Counted from the stretch's first letter, positions 52,484-64,000 are shown. The stretch is DNA of 64,000 bases from Gordonia rubripertincta (GCF_038024875.1 NZ_CP136136.1:2232001-2296000), one strand, 5' to 3'. Notes: generated by a model from the sequence alone, not told the origin. Translations and numbers: made by a program.

Positions 52484-53728
52484 TCAGGCGGACCGTGCGG
52501 TGGTGTCCGGGGTGGCCCCGGGATCGGTCGGCAGCACCGAGCCGGTGGTGTCGTCCCAGTCGTCGTTGACGTTGCCGGCGTCGACCTTGTTCTGCTGCGC
52601 CCGCCGGTACATGTAGCCCGACGCCGCGACGAGGAGGCCGAAGATCGCCACCGCTCCCGCGACGTTGCCGAGCAGGTTGGCGATGTAGAACGACGCCGCG
52701 CCGACAAGTCCGGCGGCGGGAAGAGTGGTGAGCCACGCCACTGCCATCCGGCCGGCGACACCCCAGCGGACCTGTGCGCCGCGCTTGCCGACGCCGGAAC
52801 CGAGGATCGACCCGGTGGCGACCTGCGTGGTGGACAACGCCATCCCGGCTGCGCTGGAGGTCAGGATGATCGCCGCGGACGAGGCCTCGGCGGCCATGCC
52901 CTGCGGGGAACTGATCTCCACCAGGCCTTTTCCGAGAGTGCGGATGATGCGCCAGCCGCCCAGGTAGGTGCCGATCGCAATCGCCGCGGCACAGCTCGCG
53001 ACGACCCACAGGGGGAGTCCGTGGCTCACGGTCGACGCGTCGAGATGGCCGGTGACGATCAGGGCCATCGCGATGACGCCCATGGTCTTCTGCGCGTCGC
53101 CGGTGCCGTGGGCGAGCGAGACCAATGAGGCGCTGGCGATCTGGCCGTATCGGAAACCCTGTTCCTTGCGGCTCTCGGCGAGGTGACGGGTGATCGTGAA
53201 GACGAGCCAGGTTCCGCACGCGGCGACGACGCAGGCGATCACCGGGGCGAGCAGCGCGGGCACGATGATCTTGCCGAACACCCCGTGCCAGTTCACGCCG
53301 GAGAGTCCGATGGCGGCGATGCCGGAACCGATGAGCCCGCCGAACAGGGCGTGCGAGGAACTCGACGGCAGGCCGAAGAGCCAGGTGAACAGGTTCCAGA
53401 GGATGCCGCCGATGAGTCCGGCGAAGATGATCAGCAGCGCGGTCGTCGGGGTGATGCCGGCGACGATCTCGCCGGCGTCGGGGCCGGACGTCTGCTGGAT
53501 GTTGAGAACTTCTTTGGTGATGGTGGCGGCGACCTCGACCGAGAGGAATGCGCCGACGAGGTTGAGGATGGCGGAGAGTCCGACGGCGACTTTCGGTTTC
53601 AGAGCGCCGGTGGCGATCGAGGTTGCCATGGCGTTGCCGGTGTCGTGGAAGCCGTTGGTGAAATCGAAGCCGAGGGCCGTGATCACCAACAGCACCAGGA
53701 TCAGCATTTCGCCGCTCATGGTTTTCAT
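52484..53728 (-). CDS. pitA: Low-affinity inorganic phosphate transporter PitA
   Basis: A 414-residue PiT-family secondary transporter taking up phosphate (as metal phosphate) with protons. The duplicated signature appears as FTNGFHDTGNAMATSIATGA near the N-terminus and as SLAHGTGDAQKTMGVIAMAL in the second half, and about ten helices are visible. Length and order are typical, and the place next to the Rv0544c-like gene is conserved. There is no Pst-type or PhoU gene nearby. Confidence 0.94.
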   Translation of the reverse strand: MKTMSGEMLILVLLVITALGFDFTNGFHDTGNAMATSIATGALKPKVAVGLSAILNLVGAFLSVEVAATITKEVLNIQQTSGPDAGEIVAGITPTTALLIIFAGLIGGILWNLFTWLFGLPSSSSHALFGGLIGSGIAAIGLSGVNWHGVFGKIIVPALLAPVIACVVAACGTWLVFTITRHLAESRKEQGFRYGQIASASLVSLAHGTGDAQKTMGVIAMALIVTGHLDASTVSHGLPLWVVASCAAAIAIGTYLGGWRIIRTLGKGLVEISSPQGMAAEASSAAIILTSSAAGMALSTTQVATGSILGSGVGKRGAQVRWGVAGRMAVAWLTTLPAAGLVGAASFYIANLLGNVAGAVAIFGLLVAASGYMYRRAQQNKVDAGNVNDDWDDTTGSVLPTDPGATPDTTARSA

Positions 53729-53914
53729 GATGAGGGCTGGGCTTCGAATTTCCTAAACGTCTCGGCACGGATTCGCGCGAATCCGTGGCTCGACCGGCGT
53801 GTCGCCCACGTCATCGCAGCTCGGCCAAGGTGTGTCGTCCGTCGCTTCCCGGGGCGATCGAACGCTCGGCCAAGCATGGTGGAACCGGCAGCCGCTGTGG
53901 AAGAATCCGACGCC

Positions 53915-54979
53915 ATGACACCGATGAAGCTGGGCATGCCGATCAACTACGCGGGCGACTTCCGCGAGACCATCAACAATCTCGCCGACTTCGAGGCTGC
54001 GGGTGTGGAGCGGATCGCGGTGCCGGAGGCCTACAGCTTCGACGCGGTCTCGCAGCTCGGCTTCATCGCGGCGAAGACCGAGAAGATGGAATTGCAGACC
54101 GCCATCCTGCCCATGTACTCGCGCACCCCGACCAACCTAGCGATGACCGCGGCCGGTCTGGACTACATCAGCGGCGGCCGTGCGGTGCTCGGCATCGGGG
54201 CGTCGGGACCGCAGGTCATCGAGGGCTTCCACGGCGTCAAGTACGACTACCCGCTGGGCCGCGCCCGTGAGCACGCCGAGATCTGCCGAATGGTCTGGCG
54301 CCGCGAGAAGCTGAACTACCAGGGCAAGCACTACACTCTCCCGCTCGACGAGGAGCACGGCGGTTCGGGACTCGGCAAGTCGCTCAAGATCATCAACCAC
54401 CCGGTCCGCGACAACATCCCGCTGCTGCTGGCCGCCATCGGCCCCAAGAACATCGAGCTCGCCGCGGAGATGTTCGACGAGCTGCAGCCGATCCTGTTCC
54501 ACCCGGAGCAGATCGAGGCCGCCTTCGGTGAGTCCCTGGCCGCCGGCAGGGCGAAGCGCGATCCGTCGCTGGGCGAGCTGGGCATCGTCGTGCAGGCCAC
54601 CGCGCGGGTCTCCGACGACGCCGAGCAGATCAACAACGCCAAGGAACTCGTCCGCCACCACGCCGCGCTCTACATCGGCGGCATGGGTGCCCGCGGCAAG
54701 AACTTCTACAACCAGCTCGCCATCCGGTACGGCTACGCCGACGAGGCGAAGCTCATCCAGGACCTCTACCTCGACGGCAAGAAGGTCGAGGCCGCCGCGG
54801 CGATTCCCGAGGACCTGGTGAACGCCATGTCGCTGATCGGTTCCAAGTCGCAGGTCGCCGAGCGCGTCGCTGCGTTCCGGGAGGCGGGCGTCACCTGCAT
54901 CCTGGCCTCGCCCACCGCGCCGACACACAAGGAGAGGGTCGCCGAAGTCGAGGCTCTGCGCGACATCTTCAACGGCTGA
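53915..54979 (+). CDS. LLM-class F420-dependent oxidoreductase
   Basis: A 354-residue luciferase-like (TIM-barrel) oxidoreductase. It starts MTPMKLGMPINYAGDFRETI, with RIAVPEAYSFDAVSQLGFIA, LGIGASGPQVIEGFHGVKYD and a C-terminal KSQVAERVAAFREAGVTCIL segment. Such proteins use coenzyme F420, abundant in mycolic-acid actinomycetes, to reduce or oxidise small molecules; the substrate is not evident. It is divergent from pitA. The ATG at 53915 was chosen because the barrel begins directly after it. Confidence 0.9.
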   Translation: MTPMKLGMPINYAGDFRETINNLADFEAAGVERIAVPEAYSFDAVSQLGFIAAKTEKMELQTAILPMYSRTPTNLAMTAAGLDYISGGRAVLGIGASGPQVIEGFHGVKYDYPLGRAREHAEICRMVWRREKLNYQGKHYTLPLDEEHGGSGLGKSLKIINHPVRDNIPLLLAAIGPKNIELAAEMFDELQPILFHPEQIEAAFGESLAAGRAKRDPSLGELGIVVQATARVSDDAEQINNAKELVRHHAALYIGGMGARGKNFYNQLAIRYGYADEAKLIQDLYLDGKKVEAAAAIPEDLVNAMSLIGSKSQVAERVAAFREAGVTCILASPTAPTHKERVAEVEALRDIFNG

Positions 54980-55872
54980 TCGCTTGGCGGCATGACCCTT
55001 GCTTGCCGGCTCGATTCCGTCATCTTCGCACCCATCGTGATCACTGCCGACGACGACGGGATCACGAGTGCATATTCGAGCGGCGGTGACGACGGACTCC
55101 CCGGCCGCGGTAAAGAGTGGCTCGAACCGGGTCTTCGCTTGATGTCCTTCGAGTGGTGGACAGAGTCCTGCCCGATTTTCGCAACAGTTAGTGATGCTTG
55201 AGAGAAAGTGAACCAAGCGAAATGTCGAATTCGATTTCGCCTGTTCACCTGACCGCCGCCCGATGAATTCTCCGGTATTCATTCGGCCGTCGGTCCGATA
55301 AGCGTCCCCCGAGTTGTGAGGCATCAACCCGTCCCATAGGCTCATGGGTATCCGTGCCGCGCTGAACGGTATTCGCCCGGGCACACTGGTGTGACCGTCG
55401 TCATTCCGGTGCCCGTACGCTCGGACGATGCCACCGGAGGCAGCGTTCGGCGACGATATTTCCGGGTCAGGCGGTTGCTGAAGAAGACGGTGCCGGCGAG
55501 AACCGGCGTGTCGGTGGTTACGGCCGGTTCCGGCGTACAGGTGATATCAGTCGGACGTGACGAGGACGGCGCATGGTGAGTGGTGAGGCAGGGCGTTGAA
55601 TTCCACCGTGTTGAATTCCGACGTGTCGATTCCACCGACGACCATTTCTGCCGAGGTGTCGATTCACCCAGGAATCACGCCGGTTCGGTCCGTCGCTGTG
55701 CTGCGGTCCGAACGCTATTTCGAGAATCTTGGATTTGCTGATTTGTTTTCGGGGAGTTGTGGGTTCGAGGGTTCGGTGACGGCACCGTTCCGCGGCCCGG
55801 GGGGATCAGACGGTCGGCGTGCCCCATGAGTCCCTGGTCCCACGGACCGGCTGAGTGTCGGGCGGGTCGACG
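54980..55872. other. Long non-coding region before the NRPS gene
   Basis: About 890 bases with no recognisable gene on either strand; short open frames have no family resemblance. The part from about 55000 to 55770 is visibly lower in GC than its neighbours. A small tandem repeat lies at 55593-55636. It may hold NRPS promoter elements or remnants of lost genes. No metal-regulator box was recognised. Confidence 0.6.
55593..55636. repeat. Three-copy ~15-bp tandem repeat upstream of the NRPS gene
   Basis: Three adjacent units read GCGTTGAATTCCACC (55593-55607), GTGTTGAATTCCGAC (55608-55622) and GTGTCGATTCCACC (55623-55636). A related GTGTCGATTCACC occurs shortly after, near 55655. They lie about 240 bases before the NRPS start and could be regulator binding sites. 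Confidence 0.5.
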
Positions 55873-58800
55873 ATGAACGCCCCGACCCCGCCGCCCGAGA
55901 CCCCGAGGGCCGGAATCGCCCGCCGATTCCGGCTCAGTGCCGCGCAGCGAGCGCTGTGGTTCACCCAGCAGGCGGCTCCCGACGTACCGATCAACATTGC
56001 ACAGTATGTCGAGATCGACGGCCCGATCGACGTCGAACTCTTTCTCCGGGTCACCAGCGAAGTGGTGCGTCGGGCCCAGTTCACGCAGCTGCGGTTCGAG
56101 GACTCCGACGAGGGTCTCGTGGGCGTCTACGACCCCTCGCTGCACTACTGGGCCGATGTGATCGACCTCCGGGACCGCGACGATCCGCGTGCGGCCGCCG
56201 AGGCCATCATGCGCGAGGACTGTGCCCGGCCGCTGGATCCTCGCTTCGACCGCACGGCTCGAGGCTGCCTGTTCCGGCTCGGAGACGAGAAGTTCTTCGT
56301 CTACAACCGCGGGCACCACATGCTCTCCGACGGTGTGGGTGGCAAGGATCGCATGGTCGAGGCCATCGCCGCCTACCATGCCGCGGTCACCGGCGGCACC
56401 CCGCCGCCGGGCAGACCGGTCGACCTGGACCTGCCTGCACGCGCCGACGATGAATACCGCGCATCGAGACGGTTCGAGACCGACCGTGCCTACTGGCGAG
56501 AGGCCATGGCGGGGGTGGGGATTCCCGCGTCGCTCGCGCATCGGCGCGGAGAGCCCGCGGCACACTCCCGGCGGATCGTCGCACCTGTGGACCCGGAGAC
56601 CATGGACGCTCTCCGGCGCGCGGCCGAGGTGCATTCGACGATCCTGCCGAACGTCATCGTCGCCGCCTTCTCGGCCTACCTGTCCCGGGCCGCCGCGGAC
56701 GGCGACGAGGTGATCTTTCAGTTCCCGGTCGCCGCCCGCACCACTGCTGCGCTGCGCGCGACGCCTCTCCCGGTCGCCAACGTCGTTCCCCTGCGTACCG
56801 GCGTCGAGGGCGAGGCGACGGTCGCCGAGGCGTTGGCCACGACGCAGGCGGCACTACTCGGAGCACTGCGACATCAGCGCTACCGTGGCGAGGACATCTG
56901 GGCCGACGTCGCCGCCGACGAGACCAGCGGACGAGTCCGGCGGACCGCCGCCCAGGAACGTTCGGGTCCGCTCCTCAATCTGATGCTGTTCCAGCGCGAA
57001 TTCCCCTGCGGCAACGCGCGCGGCACCTTCCACGTGCTCACCGTCGGACCGGCCGAGGATCTGTCGGTGGACATCTTCCCGGTCGCCGGCGAGCAGCGGG
57101 ATTCGGTGCTCATGATCGGCGTCGAGGCCAACCCGAACCGGTACGACGACGCCGAGGTCGCCGAGCATCATCGGCAGTTCCGCGCGATGCTGCGCACCTT
57201 CGCCGGTGCTCTGCTGGAGCGGCCGGACACCCGCGTCGACGATCTGCCGCTGGCGCATCAGGTCACGGTGACCCGCGGTCCGGCCCTCGAATCCCGGCCG
57301 TTGACGCTTCCCGAGGCGCTCGCCGCCGCAGCCGCGCGACACGTCCATTCGCCGGTGATCGGCGAGCCTCCTACCCGACCGCTCACCTTCGGTCAGATCC
57401 ATCGGCGCGCAACCGATCTGGCTGCACGACTTCGAGCTGCCGGCGCCGTGCCGGGGACGACGGTGGCCATCGCCCTGCCGCCGGGCGTCGAACTGCTGAC
57501 CGCCTGGTGGGCGGTCGGCGTGAGCGGTGCCGCGGTTCTGCTGCTCGATCCGCTCGCCGCACGCACCGGGCTTTCTCCACTCGCCGGGATCGGCCGACCG
57601 GACCTGGTCATCGTCGCGGAGCCCGAGGGCAGTGCGGAGCCCGAAGGCACTCTTGGCCCCGGTACGCGTCGGGTGACCCTCGACGACCTGGCCCGGTTCG
57701 AGGCCTCGGCGGCGCCGATGACGCCGCCCGCCCCGGGGGACCCCGCCTGTCACCTCGCCGTCAGCGGATCGGCGTCCGCGCCGACGATGCTCGCGGTGCC
57801 CCAGCGGGCCCTTGCCGCGCTGATCGCGACCGGGCTGTTCGACGACGGCGCAATCGATCTCGGCTACGGCCGTCTGTCCTTCGGCGCCCCCGCCGCCTCG
57901 GCCGCGGCTCACCTGGAGATGATCGCTGCGGCCGCGCACGGACTCCGGCTCGTTGTACCCGCTCCCGGCACCGCACACGTCACCCACGTGATCGCGACAC
58001 CGGGAGACGTCCTGGGTCTCGGCGCGCGGGAGCCGATGACCTCGCTCCTGGTGGCCGGCGAGGGTATAGCACCTGCCGCCCTGGTCCGTCTCGCCTTCGG
58101 CCGCGAGGTGTCGGCGCCGTACTGTCCGCGCGGGGCGTTCGGTCCGGTGACGATGAATCGCCGGATCGCCCCCGACGCCGTCGATCACCGATCTCCCGGT
58201 GGCACTCCGCGTCCCGGAACCGGGATCGCCATCCTGGATCGTCACCTGCGACCGGTGCCGGCCGGGATCACCGGTGACGTCTACGTGACCGGGCCACAGG
58301 TGGGCACGTCCATCGGCGACGATCCGTCCTGCACCGCATCCGTCTTCGTCGCGTGCCCGTGGGAGCGGGGCGTGCAGATGCTGCGCACGCCAGATCGCGG
58401 CCACGTCGACCCGGGCACGGGCATGCTGGTGATCGACCACCACGCCGAGGACGTTGCGGTCCTCGACGGTGTGCGCATCGATCTCGCGGCGCTCGACCGG
58501 GCGGCAGCACTGATCGCCGGCGTCGCATACGCCGTCTCGGTGGTGACCGAGGAAAGCCTCGATGTCGGCATCGTGTGCGATACGGAGGAGGTCGACCGGC
58601 AGCGGGTTCGGGCCGCGGTCCGCCGGCGAGTCGACGAGGAGGTGCCGGCCTCGACCCGGCCCCGCCGTGTGGTGATCCTCGACCGATCGCCCGTCGACGC
58701 GACCGGGAACCTCGACCGTCGCGCGGCGGCACGGTTGATCGCGGCCACGCCCGAGGTGCAGACGGCCTACCGGTCACCGTCGACGCCGGCGGAGTCGGCG

Positions 58801-61800
58801 GTTGCCGAAGCGGTGACCGAGATACTCGGGATCCCGCGTCCGTCGATGGACGACGAGCTCGTCCGGTTGGGCGCCACCTCACTGGGATTCATGCAACTCG
58901 CCACCCATCTGGGCAGCACGCTGCGCGTGGTCGTCAACATGCGTGAGCTGGCGGCGGTCACGACGCTCGCCGAACTCGCGGCGGTCGTCGAGGCGGCCGT
59001 CCCGAGGCGGGTGACCGCCACCGGCGGCGTCGTCACGTATCGGCCGACCCGCGCCCAGCAGGAGATCTGGCTGCTCAACCGCGCCGACCCCCGCGCGACG
59101 GTCTATCACCTGCCGGTGCGTCTCACCCTCGCCGAACAGATCTCCGCCGCCGCCGTGCGATCGGCGCTCATCGACGTGGCCACCCGCCACGAGGCCTTGC
59201 GGACCGTGTACCCGGAGGCCGACGGGCAACCCGTCGCGCAGGTCCGTGACCCGGCGGAATCGGCTGCCGCCGCACCGATCACCAGCGCGACCCTGGACAG
59301 CGCGGGCGTCGACCTCGCGGTGGTCGCGCCGTTCGACCTGCGGACCGAGGTGCCGTGGCGTGCTGTGCTCGACGAGACCCGAGAAGCCGTCGAACTGGTC
59401 CTCGTCGCCCACCACATCGCCGTCGACGAGTGGTCGCTGCACATCGTGCTCGAGGATTTCGCCCACGCGGTGCGCGCGCGCGCGGCGGGCGCGGAACCCG
59501 TCTGGGCGACCGAGGCCGCTGCCTTCAGTACGGTCCTCGCTGCGCGAACCGCCGGATCGACGACCACAAAGGCTGCAGCAGAGGTCTTCTGGGCCCGGTA
59601 CCTGAGGGGTGCCCCGGAACGTCTCGCGTTACCCGAACCCGCGTTCGCCGGCCCGGCGGGACCCGGGCTCACCGCCGGGCCGGCGGTCCACACGAGCCGA
59701 CGGATCGACCGTGCGATCGCCGACGCCGCGGCGGTACGAGCGCGCGAGTTCGGCACCACCGTCAACACGCTTCTGTGCGTGGCGCTCTCGGCAACCCTCG
59801 CCGAGTTCACCGATTCCGACGACGTGCTGATGTCGATGCCGGTGTCGGGCCGGTTCACCAGTGAGGAGCTCCGCCCGGTCGGCATGTTCGTCGAGACGGT
59901 GCCGGTGCGCGTGACCGGCGTCCGCGAGACTACTGTCGCCGACGCGCTCACGGTCACCGGGAATGACCTCGGTACCGCTGTCTCGCTGGCGGACTCCGGT
60001 CCGACCGGGTTGTCGGACGTCATCTTCGCCTACCACGCGTCGGCACCCGATCTCATCGCGTCGTCGGTCTTCGCGGGCGGTGAGACTCTGCGGACCCCCG
60101 ACGCCCGAACTGCGTTGGAATTCACCGTGATCGACGACGGGAACGGGTTGTCGGTCACCCTGACGGTCGCCGAGCGGCGCGTGGACGTGGCGGCGGCCCG
60201 TCGAATCCTCGACAGGTTCGCCGAGGCCGTCGCAGTCCTGGGGTCCGCGGCTCCGGACGAGACCGCCGCCGACTGCCTGTCACCGGGAACCGCCACCGAC
60301 CCGGGCGCTCGCCGGACCGACTGCATCGATCCCATACCGGCGCTCCTGCACCACGCCGACGCACACCCCAAGGCAGCCGCTGTCATCGACGGCGACGTCA
60401 CGCTCGACTACCGGACCCTCGTCGACCGGGCCCGCGCACTCGCCACGCGTCTTCAGGCTTCCGACGTGCGCCCCGGCGACCGCGTGGCCCTGCTCATGGA
60501 CCGTCACGCCGACACCGTGGTCGCGATCGTCGCGACCCTCCTGGCCGACGCGGTCTACGTCCCGATCGACCCGGACCTCCCGCAGGCGCGTATCGATCTG
60601 ATCCTGGCCGGGACCGCCCCGGCCGCGATCGTCGACAATCGGCTCGAGGTGTCCGACGGGCCCGGTCGTCTACGCGCACAACCGATGCCGGGTGCCGCCT
60701 ACATCATCCACACCTCCGGTTCCACCGGGTTGCCGAAGGCCGTGGTGGTGACCCGACCGAACGTGGCCGCGCTGATGGGTGCCGGACTCGACATCGTCGA
60801 GGCCTCCCCGCGAGATGTCTGGGCCTGGGGTGCACTCCTACGCTTTCGACTTCTCGGTCTGGGAGATCCTCGGTGCGTTCGCCTCCGGCGGCAGCGTCGT
60901 CGTGGTCGACCGGACGACGGTCCGGGACCCGCGGGCACTCGCCGAGACGATCGAGCGGCACGGCATCACGATCCTCTCGCAGACCCCGACCGCGTTCAGC
61001 GGGATCGTCGATCTCGTAGGTACTTCTATGCCACCGGCACTTCCGTCCCTGCGGGCCGTCGTCTTCAGCGGTGAGACCCTCGCACCGAACACGTTGCGCG
61101 CGTGGGCCGTCGCACATCCGGATACCCGCCTGGTCAACATGTACGGCATCACCGAGACGACCGTCGTGCTGACCGCCGCCGACGTCGACCTCGACGACGA
61201 GCGCAGCATCATCGGCACTCCCTTCGACGGCGTCGGGTGGATGGTCCTGGACCGACGCCTGCGGCCGGTGCCGACGGGGGCGGCCGGCGAACTGTATCTG
61301 GCCGGCGACCAGGTCGCTCTGGGCTACCTCAATGCTCCCGGCCTCACCGCGACCCGGTTCGTCGCGGACCCGTCGGGGAGCGGCCGGCGGATGTACCGCA
61401 CCGGCGACCGGGTCCGCGAGGTCGCCCCGGGCCGGCTCGCCTATCTGGGCCGCAACGACGATCAGGTCCAGATCCGCGGTCACCGTGTGGAACTGGGCGA
61501 GATCGTCTCGACCTTGCGCGACATCCCGGGCGTCGGAGACGCCCGTGTCCTGGTGCGTCCGGGACGTCGGCCGGGCGACGAACAGTTACTCGCCTTCGTG
61601 ACCGAGGACGGCCTCGCCGACTTCGAGGCCCTCGACGGGCTCGACGAGGCGGAGATCCTGGCCGGCTGCGCCGCGCGACTGCCCGGGCATTCCCTGCCGT
61701 CGCGTGTGACGATCGTCGACGGCTGGCCCATGACAAGCACCGGAAAGATCGACCGCGACAAGCTCTTCGCGAGCATCACCGACACGGCACCGCCGCTCGG

Positions 61801-64000
61801 CCGGGCGCTCGGCCCGATCGAGGAGACGGTGGTGTCGGCGATCCGTGCGGTGATCGGTGAGGACGCCGGCCACCTCGGCGCCGAGACGAACTTCTTCGCC
61901 GCCGGTGGCACGTCGCTCTCGGCCGCACGTCTGGCCGCCACGCTCGCCGGGATGGGCCACCGCGTCGAGGTGGCCGACATCTTCGAGTACCCGACCGTCG
62001 CGGAACTCGGTGCGCGACTCGCGAGTTCGCGAGTTAAGCACATCCCGTCGCAGGTGCCCCTGTCGTCCGACAACCGCGAGATCCCCGCGGACCTTCCGCT
62101 CACACCGGAGCAGATGGACGTGTGGTTGCGGTGGCGGACAGACCCCGGGTTCACCGGCTACCTCCTGCCGTTCGCGCTGCCGGTCGACGCCACTCCGGGG
62201 GATCTGCGTCGCGTCCTCGCGGAGATCGTGACCCGGCACGACGCGCTGTGCACCGGATTCCCGATGCGCGACGAGGTCCCCGTGCAGCACCGCTGGGACG
62301 CCGCCGACGTTCTCGACCACCTGCAACGGCAACTCGGTCCGGACGACGCGCGCACCGCCACCACGTATCCGGCCGCCTCGGATCCCGCCGGGGTGCTCGC
62401 CTCGATGGCCACCCCGATCGACCTGTCCGTCGCGCTTCCCTGGAGGGTGCGGGTCGTCGAGATCGACAGGGCCACCTGGCTTCTCGGCGTCGTCCATCAC
62501 ATCGCCGCCGACGGTGAATCCTTCGCGATCCTCGCCGGCGAACTCGACACCGCCCTCACCGGTGGGGCCCTATCGGCGATCGGACCCGACTATCGGCGCT
62601 ATTCGATGTGGCGGGCCGAGATGCTCGAGTCGCAGCGGGCGCGCCTCGCCGCCTTCTGGCGCGAGACGTTCACCCGCCCCGTCGAACAGCTTCGTCTGCC
62701 CGAGATGCATCTGCAGACGGAAGCCGGTGCCTCGCCGGGGGAGACGATCGTGCACCGTGCGCACGGCCGCCTCGACGCGACGGTCACCGCGTCCCTCGAC
62801 GAGCTGACCGTCGCCCGGTCGACGACCCCGTTCATCGCCACCCACACCGCGCTGGCCGCAGTCCTGGCCACGCAGTCGGGGGCCGGGGTGGTGACCATCG
62901 GCACCGCGCTGTCGGGGCGGCTCGATCCGAGCGTCGTCGCAGTGCCCGGCCTCTTCGCGCGGGCGGTGCCGCTGCACACGCCGATCGACCCGGAACTTCC
63001 CTTTGCCGAACTCCTGTCGCAGGTGACGGCGGTGGACCTCGGCGCCTTCTCCCATGCCGATCTGCCGCTCACCGAGATCTCCGAGATCGCCGACCCTGGC
63101 CGGGCGGGCGCCGGAACCCCCTTGTTCGAGGTGTCCTTCGGCGCGGTCCCGGACGCGATCGTCGAATGGCTGGAGGCCGAGTTCCCCACGGACGCGACCG
63201 ACAGCGTGGCGTCCGGGGTTCTGGGGATACCTCTCTTCGGCATCGATGTCTCGATGTACCGGCACGGCGGGGTCCTGCACGTGACGATGTCCTGCACCGA
63301 TGCGGTCGCGACCGCGGGCCGGCTGGAAGCGCTGTGCGACCTGGTCGTGGACACCCTGCGCCGCGGCGTGCTCGCGCCGGACGAGCCGGTTCGGTCGCTC
63401 ATGACCACAGTCGGGGCGGACGCGACGCGGCCGACGTACGAGCCGGAGACCTTCGACTCGTTGCTCACGTCGTACGACGCCGCATCGCCGACCGACGTCG
63501 TGATCACCGATCCGCGTCATCGCATCCCGGGATTCGGAGCCGACCTCACCGAGAGCGACTTCGGGAGGTTGTCGACGCACCTGGCACGGGTGCTGGCCGA
63601 GCGGGGGATCGGCGCCGGGGACGTGGTCGTCGAACTGCTCCCGCGGTCCGTCTTCGGCGTCGTGGCGACCGCCGCGATCGCCCGCGCGGGTGCGGCTTTC
63701 GTGAACATCGACCCGGCCGATCCGGTCGAGCGCCGGAACCTGATCCTCGCGCGGTGCCGGCCGGCCCTGGTCCTCGGCTTGAGTGGGACCGACACCGGAG
63801 GGATCGGGGCCGAGGTGCTCGCCCTCGACGCCCTGTTCGCCGAGTTGCCCGCGGTGACAACGCCCTTCGACGACGCGGAGCGAGTGCGGGCGGTGACGCC
63901 GGACGACGTCGCCTACATCACCTTCACCTCCGGGACGACCGGTGTGCCGAAGGGTGTCGCGGTCACCCATCGCGGTCTCGCCGGGTGGGCTCGCGACACC
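55873..64000 (+). CDS. Non-ribosomal peptide synthetase (incomplete; frame interrupted at 60827-60830)
   Basis: Modules read C1-A1-T1-C2-A2-T2-C3-A3 and continue past the window end. C1 has HHMLSDG (residues 148-154). A1 (~490-960) is degenerate: the ATP loop reads LAVSGSASAPTMLAVP and the A10 lysine is replaced (ATGNLDRRA). T1 carries the phosphopantetheine serine in LGATSLGFMQ (about 1003). C2 has AHHIAVDEWS. A2 is intact: IHTSGSTGLPKAVVVT, MYGITETTV, YRTGDRVRE, STGKIDRDK. T2 has GGTSLSAARL; C3 has VVHHIAADGES; A3 begins FTSGTTGVPKGVAVTHRG. An extra G in 60827-60830 shifts the frame inside A2; removing it restores AWVHSYAFDFSVWEI. The ATG at 55873 was preferred to the GTG at 55855. No epimerase domain is seen. 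The product is unknown. Confidence 0.9.

Overview
The window is high-GC DNA from a mycolic-acid actinomycete (order Mycobacteriales), most likely Gordonia or a close relative. The evidence is gene order: the HTH gene - bS22 - epimerase - acyltransferase - serB1-like - glutaredoxin - hemACDB series, then hemL - histidine phosphatase - TlpA/CcdA/ResB/ResC, then menA/menE - DUF3349 - small membrane protein - pitA, all follow the Mycobacterium tuberculosis Rv0500A-Rv0545c layout. A rex gene, absent from that M. tuberculosis stretch, opens the heme operon. Genus assignment is inference; no rRNA or tRNA gene is visible.

Layout. 1-6.2 kb: tail of an HTH protein, the tiny ribosomal protein bS22, an NAD-dependent epimerase, an acyltransferase, a medium-chain dehydrogenase, a HAD phosphatase and a glutaredoxin. 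6.3-14.1 kb: a Rex operator, then rex-hemA-hemC-hemD-hemB and three membrane-protein genes. 14.1-22.4 kb: a catalase-like protein, a manganese catalase and a fatty-acid block (acyl-CoA oxidase-like enzyme, acyl-CoA ligase, TetR regulator, FadE25-like dehydrogenase). 22.5-26 kb: guaiacol O-demethylase pair gcoA/gcoB with a divergent AraC regulator. 26-32.7 kb: a 13E12-type HNH protein, a pRiA4b ORF-3 family protein, a DUF218 protein, an aldehyde dehydrogenase and a lipoprotein SGNH hydrolase. 32.8-39 kb: hemL and the System II cytochrome c maturation operon. 39-48.5 kb: small regulators, a cysteine desulfhydrase-like enzyme, an ABC/FtsX exporter, a LysE remnant, an HTH/Clp-N gene pair and an IS30-family element. 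48.5-55 kb: menaquinone genes menA and menE, tandem DUF3349 genes, a phosphate transporter and an F420-type oxidoreductase. 55-64 kb: about 0.9 kb of non-coding DNA, then a large NRPS gene running off the end.

How the genes work together. The heme genes, the cytochrome c maturation genes, the menaquinone genes and the redox sensor Rex all feed the respiratory chain. The Rex site in front of rex-hemACDB suggests that NADH/NAD+ balance sets heme supply. The acyl-CoA ligase, oxidase and dehydrogenase with their TetR neighbour form a fatty-acid degradation unit. gcoAB opens a lignin-aromatic route.

Three points stand out. First, four genes (acyltransferase, fadE25-like, resB twice, NRPS) are interrupted by a +1 shift at the same C-run context, CACCCCA, where CACCCA would restore the frame; this looks like a systematic consensus error. 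Second, the small HTH gene plus a Clp N-domain-only gene looks like a split version of mycobacterial ClpC2, a decoy against ClpC1-targeting antibiotics. Third, the NRPS has a first adenylation domain that lacks the core catalytic motifs. Two families of short dispersed palindromes are also present.
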